Position numbers and translations under genes: made by a program. From positions 4,092,001-4,156,000 of the forward strand of contig NZ_AP019860.1 in NCBI RefSeq assembly GCF_009002475.1: 64,000 nucleotides of DNA, written 5' to 3'. This document shows positions 45,333-53,457 of the stretch, piece by piece. The notes beneath the pieces are model-generated. The model did not search any database. It was given only the letters and a program-made list of their open reading frames with translations, and had not been told where the DNA came from. Position 1 is the first letter of the stretch, and every line of letters starts with the position of its first letter. Source of the stretch: Candidatus Uabimicrobium amorphum. GTDB taxonomy: Bacteria; Planctomycetota; Uabimicrobiia; Uabimicrobiales; Uabimicrobiaceae.

Positions 45333-45974
45333 TTACCTATTTTTTTTCACTTGTTTTTTGGTATTTTTTTCGGACAAATGAGCAAAAAAACTAGATTTAT
45401 CCTTAATAATACCATCACTTTCATGCAAATCGCGTTTTGTAAATCCGAGGGTAATATGCGGATAATAATGTTTGTAATCGAATTTGCTAGCATCCCCGCC
45501 TTTTTTCACATATAAGTCCGCAATTCTTTTACGAATAGCTACTAGTTGTGGAGAAGTAACAACGATAAAATAGGTATGCTCCTCTTTGCCATCGATTTTT
45601 TTAGATCCACGCCCCAAACAAACGATTTCAAACTGACACTGCTGAATATTCATCGCCGTTGCGATTTCGTCGATTTCTTTCATGGAAACAACAGAGCGCA
45701 AAGAGTTATTGTATTCAGGAGGAGTAATGACCGTAATATGTGCTTCTCCGCGGTTTTTTAGTGGTTGTTTCAACTTTTCTTGTACAGATAAATACAACTC
45801 TTTTACGGGTGAAAAAGGTACGTTTTGTATCAAATAATTATCATATGTCCCCGGACCACTATGTACGATAAACTTCACTTCGTTTGTCTTATGTACGTCA
45901 TTTGAAATATCAAAAGTGAGTGGTTGTGCAAGAAGAGTGTAAATCATGGATAACAATAAAATATAAAAACGCAT
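45333..45974 (-). CDS. Secreted 2H-phosphoesterase-like protein
   Basis: 213 aa with signal peptide (about 1-16, MIYTLLAQ). Two H-x-T motifs spaced ~75 residues apart (AHITVITP near 98 and PHITLGF near 170) define the 2H phosphoesterase fold, which hydrolyses or forms 2'-5'/2',3'-cyclic phosphodiester bonds in RNA or small nucleotides. Secretion of this fold is unusual. The C-terminus is very basic (KNTKKQVKKNR). AAAGGAAA precedes the ATG. Confidence 0.75.
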   Translation of the reverse strand: MRFYILLLSMIYTLLAQPLTFDISNDVHKTNEVKFIVHSGPGTYDNYLIQNVPFSPVKELYLSVQEKLKQPLKNRGEAHITVITPPEYNNSLRSVVSMKEIDEIATAMNIQQCQFEIVCLGRGSKKIDGKEEHTYFIVVTSPQLVAIRKRIADLYVKKGGDASKFDYKHYYPHITLGFTKRDLHESDGIIKDKSSFFAHLSEKNTKKQVKKNR

Positions 45975-46015
45975 AATATTTCCTTTATTGTGGTTTCGAT
46001 ATTTTCGTGTAGTAA

Positions 46016-46052
46016 AACCACAGAAATCTCGATTCCTACAATTTCTGTGGTT
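46016..46052 (-). terminator. Terminator after oligopeptidase B
   Basis: A 12-bp perfect stem (aaccacagaaat with atttctgtggtt), 13-base loop, lies 13 bases after the minus-strand stop codon and is followed on that strand by TTTTA. Confidence 0.6.
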
Positions 46053-46065
46053 ACGAAAACTAAAA

Positions 46066-48159
46066 CTATTTCTTCTGTGGTACTTGACCTAAAAGATGAA
46101 ATATAAATGCATATTCAAGGGCGACAGAACGATAACGTTGAAATCGTCCAGAGGCACCACTGTGTCCCGAAGTCATGTCGGTTTGAAATAGAAGTACATT
46201 GTCATCGGTTTTGTGATGGCGTAGTTTCGCTACCCATTTTGCCGGTTCCCAATATTGTACTTGTGAGTCATGAAATCCCGTTGTCACTAACATCGCAGGA
46301 TAATCCTGGGCTGTGACTTGGTCATATGGCGAGTAAGACAACATGTAATCATAGTATTTTTTAATATTCGGATTTCCCCACTCATCGTATTCACCTGTGG
46401 TTAGGGGAATACTATCGTCGAGCATTGTGGTGACCACATCGACAAATGGTACAGAGGCGAGAATACCTTTAAACGTTTGCGGGCTCATATTCGCCACAGC
46501 CCCCATTAAAAGACCTCCAGCACTTCCTCCTTCGCCAAACAACATATCTTTCGTTGTGTACTTATTCTCAATCAAATATTTTCCACAATCGATAAAATCG
46601 GTAAAAGTATTTTTCTTCTTGAGAAGTTTGCCGTCTTCATACCAATGGCGTCCCATTTCCTGACCACCGCGAATATGGGCAATGGCAAAAATAACACCGC
46701 GATCTAGCAAAGAAAGTCTTGTCGAACTAAAGTACACATCCATACTATAACCATAAGAACCGTAAGCGTATAGTAGCAATGGATTGTGCTCTTTGCGCAA
46801 GCTTTTTTTGTACACAAGTGATACAGGAACCTTAACGCCATCGCGAGCAGTGGCGTACAAACGTTCGGCCTTATAAAGAGAAGCATCATAACCACCAACT
46901 ACCTCGCGTTGCTTCAACAAATTCTTATTTTTGTTGTCCATGTTAAAGTCAACAACCGAATCTGGTGTGGTTAGAGATGTGTAGTTGTAGCGCAATATCT
47001 TGGTGTTGAATTCCAAATTGACATCAAGCCCAACAGTGTAAGTTTCTTCTCCAAAATCAATGAAATAGTCTTTCTGCTTTTGATCCCATGGCACAATATG
47101 CAAATGTGTTAAACCGTCTTTTCTTTCCTGGACAACGAGATAATCGGCAAAAATCTCAATGTTTTCGAGTAAAACATCTTTGCGGTGCGCAATCACTTCG
47201 CTCCAGTTTTCCATTGTTGTCTTATCTAACGGGGCTGACATTAAACGAAAGTTTTGCGCTTCGTGATTTGTCAAAATATAGAATTTGTCCCCATAGTGAG
47301 CAATGGAATACTCCAAGTTGCGCTTTCGCGGCTGAATAACATGAAATTCACTTCCTGGTTTATCGGCGTCCATCACACGATATTCTTGAGAAAGCGTACT
47401 GTAACTCCCGATAATAATAAAGCGCTGCGATTTACTTTTGGATACCCAAGTGGAAAACGTAGCGTCTTTTTCATGGTAAATTTCCTTATGCTCTTCACTT
47501 CCCAGTTGATACTGCATAATTTTATATGCACGTAACGCCGCATCTTTCACGGTATAGTACAACGTCTTGTTATCGTTTGCCCAAACCACAGATCCCGTAG
47601 TATTGGCGATGGTTTCTTTGCGCATTTCTCCGGTTTCTAGATTTTTAAAACGAATTGTATATTTACGTCGTCCTAAAGTGTCTTCAGCGAAAGCAAGAAT
47701 GGCATTATTGGGACTGACCTTTAGTCCTGCCGCACGATAAAAACTATGACCTTCGGCCAATTTATTCGCATCGATAAGAATTTGTTCTTTATTTTCTAGA
47801 GAGCCCTTCTTACGGCAATAAATCGGATATTCTTGCCCCTCAGAAAAACGAGAATAGTAGTAGTAACCATTTAAAAAATAAGGAACAGACTTATCGGTTT
47901 GCGGAATGCGTCCGGTAATTTCTTTAAAGAGCTTTTCTTGAAAATCTTTGGTGTAACCCATCACGCTGTCAACATAAGCATTTTCGGCATTTAAGTAATC
48001 TTTAACCTCTTTGCTTTCTCGATTACGCATCCAATAGTAATAATCGGTCCGGGTATGCTCATGGATGGTCATTTCTTTTTTGACTCTCTTTGCTTTAGGT
48101 GCTTCTTCTGCGTTGAGACACAAAAAAAACATCGCTAACACAATACAAAAACGCGACAT
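46066..48159 (-). CDS. Oligopeptidase B-like S9 serine peptidase, exported
   Basis: 697 aa. Signal peptide (about 1-17) precedes the seven-bladed propeller and C-terminal alpha/beta-hydrolase domain. Active-site Ser in GEGGSAGGLL near residue 533, Asp in the TGFHDS region and His in S-G-H-S-G-A near residue 665. The propeller starts with YYYWMRNR, typical of oligopeptidase B and related S9A peptidases that cleave short peptides after basic residues. Export to the periplasm is unusual for the cytosolic prototype but seen in some bacteria. AGGAG precedes the ATG. Confidence 0.9.
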   Translation of the reverse strand: MSRFCIVLAMFFLCLNAEEAPKAKRVKKEMTIHEHTRTDYYYWMRNRESKEVKDYLNAENAYVDSVMGYTKDFQEKLFKEITGRIPQTDKSVPYFLNGYYYYSRFSEGQEYPIYCRKKGSLENKEQILIDANKLAEGHSFYRAAGLKVSPNNAILAFAEDTLGRRKYTIRFKNLETGEMRKETIANTTGSVVWANDNKTLYYTVKDAALRAYKIMQYQLGSEEHKEIYHEKDATFSTWVSKSKSQRFIIIGSYSTLSQEYRVMDADKPGSEFHVIQPRKRNLEYSIAHYGDKFYILTNHEAQNFRLMSAPLDKTTMENWSEVIAHRKDVLLENIEIFADYLVVQERKDGLTHLHIVPWDQKQKDYFIDFGEETYTVGLDVNLEFNTKILRYNYTSLTTPDSVVDFNMDNKNKNLLKQREVVGGYDASLYKAERLYATARDGVKVPVSLVYKKSLRKEHNPLLLYAYGSYGYSMDVYFSSTRLSLLDRGVIFAIAHIRGGQEMGRHWYEDGKLLKKKNTFTDFIDCGKYLIENKYTTKDMLFGEGGSAGGLLMGAVANMSPQTFKGILASVPFVDVVTTMLDDSIPLTTGEYDEWGNPNIKKYYDYMLSYSPYDQVTAQDYPAMLVTTGFHDSQVQYWEPAKWVAKLRHHKTDDNVLLFQTDMTSGHSGASGRFQRYRSVALEYAFIFHLLGQVPQKK

Positions 48160-48455
48160 TATAAACTCCTAATAATTTTACATAAAAGATACAAATTGAT
48201 TTTGTGTGGTACGCTACTTTATCCACAGCACTATCATCAATCAATTTTTTATTTTGTAAAGTAAATTTTATAAAAAGGAAGCGTTACAAGGAGAAACAAA
48301 CGCTTGGTAAATACAAAACCAATTTCAGCTGCTATAAATAATGGCAGATCAAATATTTGGCGGATAGACTTAAATGAAAGTGTGTCGGTATTTAATTGAT
48401 GACACACCAAAAGATAACTGACAATTTACTTCCACTCTTATAAGAGATTTTTGCT

Positions 48456-49700
48456 ATGAAACATTCACATTTATTAGACTATATCGCTATTCCACCGAAC
48501 AAAGAATCCACTGTATATTTACTGCTAAAACTAGAATCGTTCGCCATTGAAAGTGCCGAACGCAAAAATTTAAATCTCTCTTTAATTCTCGACCGTAGTG
48601 GTTCTATGGCCGGAACAAAATTGGATTACACAAAGAAAGCGTCACGCTCGCTCGTTGATCATTTGGTAGGAAAAGACATATTTTCTCTAGTCATTTACGA
48701 CGACACCGTACAAACATTGATCTCACCACAGCAAGCAAAAAACAAAAATAACATCCGCCGCACCATCGATTCGATATACTCGGGCGGCATGACCAACCTT
48801 TCAGGCGGTTGGCTAGAGGGTCTGGGCCATATTGACAAATTTTTAGATAAGGAAAAAATCAATCGCGCTTTACTTCTCACCGATGGCCTTGCCAACCAAG
48901 GGATTGTGGAGCACGATAAATTAAAAGAAATCGCTGGGAAATGGCGTGAAAAAGGTATATCTACGACAACATTGGGTTTTGGTAGCGGTTTTAACGAAGA
49001 TTTGCTCGCAGGCATGGCAGATGCCGGAGGTGGAAGCTTTTATTTTATTGAAAATCCTGACGACGCGCCCAAAGTTTTCAAGGAAGAATTGGGAGACTTA
49101 ACCACATTGGTTGCACAAAATATGAAAGTGACAGCTCACTGTGATTCAACAGTATCCATTCATAAACAACTCAATGAATATCCCAAAATAGATTTAACCA
49201 CCTGGGATTTTGGCGACATGTTTGCCGATGAATTTAAGAGTATGCTATTTGAACTAAAAATACAGCCACAACCCGCAGGCGAAACAAAAATAATGGATAT
49301 CACCATAAACTACGATCAAATTTATCCGCAAGTAGAAAAGAAGTCCATCACCTTCGCGGTAAATATCGTTGTCGACGAAAAAAAAGCAGCGGATTGCGGA
49401 CGCGACGAAGAAGTCATTCAGGAATATATGTTACTGGAGTCTGCTCTACAAAAGCAAAAAGCCATTGATTACGCTGACCAAGGAGACTACGCGCGCTCAA
49501 TCGCCTGTTTTAAGGACATGTCAGCGATGCTTGCGAGCAGTCCTTGTGCAACTCCACAAATGCAAGCGGAACAATGCGAACTGGATGAATATGTACGGGA
49601 AATGGAAGAAAAGTCGTATTCCCCGGGATTGCGTAAGAAAGCCATGTACAAAAAGTTCGCCGCACAACGCAGCAAAGAAGTGTACAAAAAGAAAAAGTAA
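48456..49700 (+). CDS. VWA-domain protein
   Basis: 414 aa, no signal peptide. The VWA domain starts at about residue 38 with complete MIDAS D-R-S-G-S (LILDRSGSMAG), then G-G-M-T-N and L-L-T-D-G. A beta-sandwich middle part is followed by a helical, acidic then basic C-terminus (about 310-414) ending in lysines. It is related in order and spacing to the lipoprotein at 43673 but is predicted cytoplasmic. The partner is unknown. A repeat hairpin pair follows the stop. Confidence 0.83.
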   Translation: MKHSHLLDYIAIPPNKESTVYLLLKLESFAIESAERKNLNLSLILDRSGSMAGTKLDYTKKASRSLVDHLVGKDIFSLVIYDDTVQTLISPQQAKNKNNIRRTIDSIYSGGMTNLSGGWLEGLGHIDKFLDKEKINRALLLTDGLANQGIVEHDKLKEIAGKWREKGISTTTLGFGSGFNEDLLAGMADAGGGSFYFIENPDDAPKVFKEELGDLTTLVAQNMKVTAHCDSTVSIHKQLNEYPKIDLTTWDFGDMFADEFKSMLFELKIQPQPAGETKIMDITINYDQIYPQVEKKSITFAVNIVVDEKKAADCGRDEEVIQEYMLLESALQKQKAIDYADQGDYARSIACFKDMSAMLASSPCATPQMQAEQCELDEYVREMEEKSYSPGLRKKAMYKKFAAQRSKEVYKKKK

Positions 49701-49734
49701 AGTACTGGAATTCGCTGGTTTGCGATGCCCCCAC

Positions 49735-49773
49735 ATCGCTGCTTTGCAGCGATTGCTCCCCCACAGGGGGAGC
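49735..49773. repeat. Double hairpin, diverged relative of the 6108 element
   Basis: Two adjacent perfect stems: atcgctgc...gcagcgat (49735-49753) and gctccccc...gggggagc (49755-49773). They are preceded by gatgccccca, in the same order as the left end of the 6108-6394 element. It lies between the ends of convergent genes, so it may also terminate transcription. Confidence 0.5.
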
Positions 49774-49852
49774 CTAATACATCTGACATATACAGGAAAA
49801 GATGCCACTAGTTTGCGATATTGACTTGAATTAAATCATGAATAAAAACCCC

Positions 49853-52800
49853 TTAATCGCCAAAGCGCTGCATCAAATTTCGGTACCTTGTCGTTTTACG
49901 TATACTGCGTAATTTATCTTCCTTTTGGACTTGCTCAATACTTATGCTTTTGGAGCGTAAGCACTCCTCCAATAAACTGCATGCTTCCATTTTCTTATTC
50001 TGTAAGGCATACACGCAAGCTAAATAAAAATACGCCGACGAGCGGTACTTTTCGATATAAAATACCTTCGAAAAATCACGGTGCGCTTTCTCCACGACTC
50101 CCAGATTCAAGAAAGCAATTCCACGGTGAAATATCGCCTCTTTATACGCGTCGTTTAAAGAAATCGCGTTGTCAAATGATGTGGACGCCTCTTTCCATTT
50201 CTTCATTTGTGAAAGAGCTATTCCGCTTAGGTAATACCCTTGTTCGGATTCAGAGTTGTTTTTAGTTATGTGTTGAAAATCGCGTAGTGCTTCCACAAAC
50301 ATTTTTTGCTTTAAATAAACAAGACCTCTTTGTAAATACGCTTCGAGATCTTGCGCATTGTTTTCTATTAAAAAATTTAGATCGGTGATTGCCTCTGTTA
50401 AGCGATTTTGTTGTACATATACATTCGCTCTTTGATAACGAAAGTTTTTGGAGTCTGGTTGAATATTTAATAAACGATCTAATACGGTTATTGCTTTTGT
50501 AAATTCTTTTAGTCTTACGAAAATTTCTACTTTCTGAGTATATGCAGGTAAATAATTTTTATCTAGCTGTGTTGCATTGTCAAAATCCGCTAACGCCAAA
50601 GCATACCTATTTTGTTGCATATAAGTTGTTCCACGATGGCTGTATGTAGACGCGCGCGACTTATGATTATTGATCACAAAGTTAAAATCGCGAAATGCGG
50701 CCTCAAAATTCCCTTTCTTTAAATAACATAATCCGCGTATCTCTCGACTCTGTACATCTTTTTCATTGAGTTGTAGAACTACATTCACATCCGCGATCGC
50801 CAAATTGTACTGCTGTTGTTTCGCATAAACACTAGCGCGCTTTCGACGAATTTCGACATCGTTGGGTTGTAACTGGAGCGCCTTATTTAAGTCGGCAATC
50901 GCTAAGTCGTGCTTTTCTTGTAAAATATAGATATCTGCACGATAGATATACCCGCGCCAATTTTGCGGATTTTTTCTTACAGCCATTCCTAAATCCTGCA
51001 TGGCCGCACTATATTTTTTTTGCGCCAGATGTACAAGGGATTTCGCAATATATCCTTCGGATAAGTTTGGTTCTAGAGCAATTGCTTGCACAAAATCGTC
51101 AATGGCTTCTTGGTATGCCACATTTTTTAGATATGCCGTACCACGCTGCCGATAAAATTTTCCTTGCTGTGAAATACTAATTGCCCACGAAAAATCTTCA
51201 ATGGCAGCGGTGAAGTTTTGTAAAGATAACTGCACATTCCCCAAACGAAAGTAAGCATTGGCACTGGGGTCTATATTCAAAGCTGCGGAATATTGTTCTT
51301 GCGCTTTTACAAACATACTGTGATAAAAGTAAATGTCTCCCAGCAGAAGATAAAAATAAGCGTTCTTTTCTTTAAATTGATTCATTTTCGCTAAGAACTT
51401 CTTTGCCGTTTCTGCGTCTTCTATAGAAGAAAGTACCACGAGCAAATACGGAAAGAAATGCTTTGGGTCAAGAGCCACACATGCTAAACTTACCGACTGA
51501 CTTTCATTCCATTTTTCTTCGCACAATAACTGAATCGCGCGCACCGCATGTCCCCAATAAAGAGAAGGATTTTCTTCAACAAATGCTTTGAGCGCTTTCT
51601 GATTGCGCGTCACAAAGTAAACACTCAATTCTAAATATTTATTTGTCTTACCGGGAAACGCTACATTTAAATCTTCGAGAATTCCCTGCGCTTTTTCAGA
51701 AGTAATATACTCCCCTGAAAAAATAGCCATGCGTTTTAAAAAGGTAATTTCTTTTCTTTGTGCAGCGATGTTTTGTTGGTAAAAAAAATAATTTACACTC
51801 GGGTTGCAATATTGAATATTTTGCTCAATACTGAGTGTAACGCCTTGAATTTGTTGATACAATTTCAGTAAACGTGAAATTTGCGTCATATTTTTATAAT
51901 CGTAAAATGGCAAACGTTCATAAAAAGGTTTGATCATATAAGAATTATAAAAAGCAAATCGTGCATTCTTTAACAATTTTTGAAACAACATGTATTCCTG
52001 CAACCACTTTTTTTCCCTGGTATAAAACCATGAGTAATTCTGGTATACCGCCAAAGCACGCGACGGATTATCTTGCCTCAATGCTTGTTCCGCTTCCTCA
52101 TAACTGTGCAAGTATTGACTGCGCATCGACATTGCTACCGCAACACTAAATACAATCAATATCAAAAACGCCGTAACGCTTTTTGGATATTGTCGCAAAA
52201 GTTTACTCAATTTCGTCGCAAGCGGTTGGCGAAATGCGATCCCATCTTTGCGCGACAAAAGACTTTCCACATCTTTGCATAAATCTTCCGCCCGAGGATA
52301 AACAAAGGTCCGCGAACACAAAAAACCACGGCGATCAATTCCCAAACAATGTTGGAAAATGCGTTCAATCCCCTTTGAGGTAACATCTCTTTTTAAAGAC
52401 TTATCACATGCAGGTAATTGAATCCGCAAGCTCTCGATTTGTTTCAAGAAATCTTTTAAGGACAAGCGCAAATCAATATTGGTATCATATGGAAAAAACT
52501 CCCAGCGATCCCCTTCTATGGAGCGATAACTTCGCGATGTGGTCATGGCCAGCAAGATAACACCTAAAGCGTAAATATCAATACGCTTCGATTTTTTTGT
52601 TTCGAATAAACATCGTGGATCGACAAAGTTTTTCGTCCCGCAGATTTCTTTCACATTTTCAGGCGATGTTGTCAAACCAAAATCAATCAAATGAATTTTA
52701 TATTCACTATCGATAAGAATATTCTGCGGCTTTAAATCGCGATGAACATAGTTCTTCTCGTGTAGGTGGCAGACAACACGACAGATATCATAAAAAATAT

Positions 52801-53236
52801 GCATCAACTCCCGCAATGTAATGTGGTTCACCATCATTCTCAATTTGGGGTTGGCGTTTGGCAAACCGTGCAAGGCATGTAAAAATTCCGATAGTTTTAT
52901 TCCATCAATTTTGCGCATAGTGAAATAAGGAAGATCTCCTTCGTGTACCTCAAAAATAGAAGGGATAGATTCATGATGAAAACTAGCATGCAAAGTCACT
53001 TCTTCCAAAAATAAACGAGGATCACGCGCAGCACTACATTGCTTTAGAGCCACCTCTCTCTTTGTCACCTCGTCGTAAACTTCCCAAACAATCCCCTGGC
53101 CTCCGCGCCCAAGCATACGTAGTATTTTGTAACGTTTATCGATAACTCGCGACGCTTCATCCCATTCGATTTGTGGCTTTTTCAACGAAATATCTTGTAA
53201 GGAGGATAATAGCGAATATTTGCTGTTTTCACTCAT
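49853..53236 (-). CDS. Ser/Thr protein kinase with long TPR C-terminal region
   Basis: 1127 aa. Kinase ~35-320 with GRGGQGIVWE loop, lysine near K65, HRDLKPQN and DFGLT (Thr instead of the usual Ala after L). The activation segment has FVDPRCLF in place of the SPEQA seen in the three other kinases here, and the C-lobe is shorter. A transmembrane helix (SVTAFLILIVFSVAVAM) near residue 360 is followed by ~15 TPR units (recognised by Y-x-x-A-I-x-D-x-x-x-A-I and P-x-x-x-x-x-Y-x-x-R). AAGGA precedes the ATG. Signal and targets unknown. Confidence 0.9.
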   Translation of the reverse strand: MSENSKYSLLSSLQDISLKKPQIEWDEASRVIDKRYKILRMLGRGGQGIVWEVYDEVTKREVALKQCSAARDPRLFLEEVTLHASFHHESIPSIFEVHEGDLPYFTMRKIDGIKLSEFLHALHGLPNANPKLRMMVNHITLRELMHIFYDICRVVCHLHEKNYVHRDLKPQNILIDSEYKIHLIDFGLTTSPENVKEICGTKNFVDPRCLFETKKSKRIDIYALGVILLAMTTSRSYRSIEGDRWEFFPYDTNIDLRLSLKDFLKQIESLRIQLPACDKSLKRDVTSKGIERIFQHCLGIDRRGFLCSRTFVYPRAEDLCKDVESLLSRKDGIAFRQPLATKLSKLLRQYPKSVTAFLILIVFSVAVAMSMRSQYLHSYEEAEQALRQDNPSRALAVYQNYSWFYTREKKWLQEYMLFQKLLKNARFAFYNSYMIKPFYERLPFYDYKNMTQISRLLKLYQQIQGVTLSIEQNIQYCNPSVNYFFYQQNIAAQRKEITFLKRMAIFSGEYITSEKAQGILEDLNVAFPGKTNKYLELSVYFVTRNQKALKAFVEENPSLYWGHAVRAIQLLCEEKWNESQSVSLACVALDPKHFFPYLLVVLSSIEDAETAKKFLAKMNQFKEKNAYFYLLLGDIYFYHSMFVKAQEQYSAALNIDPSANAYFRLGNVQLSLQNFTAAIEDFSWAISISQQGKFYRQRGTAYLKNVAYQEAIDDFVQAIALEPNLSEGYIAKSLVHLAQKKYSAAMQDLGMAVRKNPQNWRGYIYRADIYILQEKHDLAIADLNKALQLQPNDVEIRRKRASVYAKQQQYNLAIADVNVVLQLNEKDVQSREIRGLCYLKKGNFEAAFRDFNFVINNHKSRASTYSHRGTTYMQQNRYALALADFDNATQLDKNYLPAYTQKVEIFVRLKEFTKAITVLDRLLNIQPDSKNFRYQRANVYVQQNRLTEAITDLNFLIENNAQDLEAYLQRGLVYLKQKMFVEALRDFQHITKNNSESEQGYYLSGIALSQMKKWKEASTSFDNAISLNDAYKEAIFHRGIAFLNLGVVEKAHRDFSKVFYIEKYRSSAYFYLACVYALQNKKMEACSLLEECLRSKSISIEQVQKEDKLRSIRKTTRYRNLMQRFGD

Positions 53237-53350
53237 ATTTTTCCTTTGTTGTTATGAATACCACCATCTTTGGCAAAGAACTAAATTCTATAAAACCAAT
53301 GCCGCCCAAAAAGCCATCAAAAATAAATCAACAAGATCAAAAATAAACGC

Positions 53351-53430
53351 ATTACGCCTCTCCCGTGGGAGAGGCATGAGAATGCAGTTTTCAGCAAAGC
53401 TGAAACCTGCAATTCGATGGTGAGGGCACC
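53351..53430. repeat. Solo half-copy of the 6108 TIR element
   Basis: About 80 bases nearly identical to the right end of the 6108-6394 element: gcctctccc/gggagaggc stem (53356-53375), ttcagc/gctgaa stem, then cgatggtgagggcacc. Only one end is present here. Confidence 0.7.
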
Positions 53431-53457
53431 AATATGAAAACGAAAATCTATACGAAT

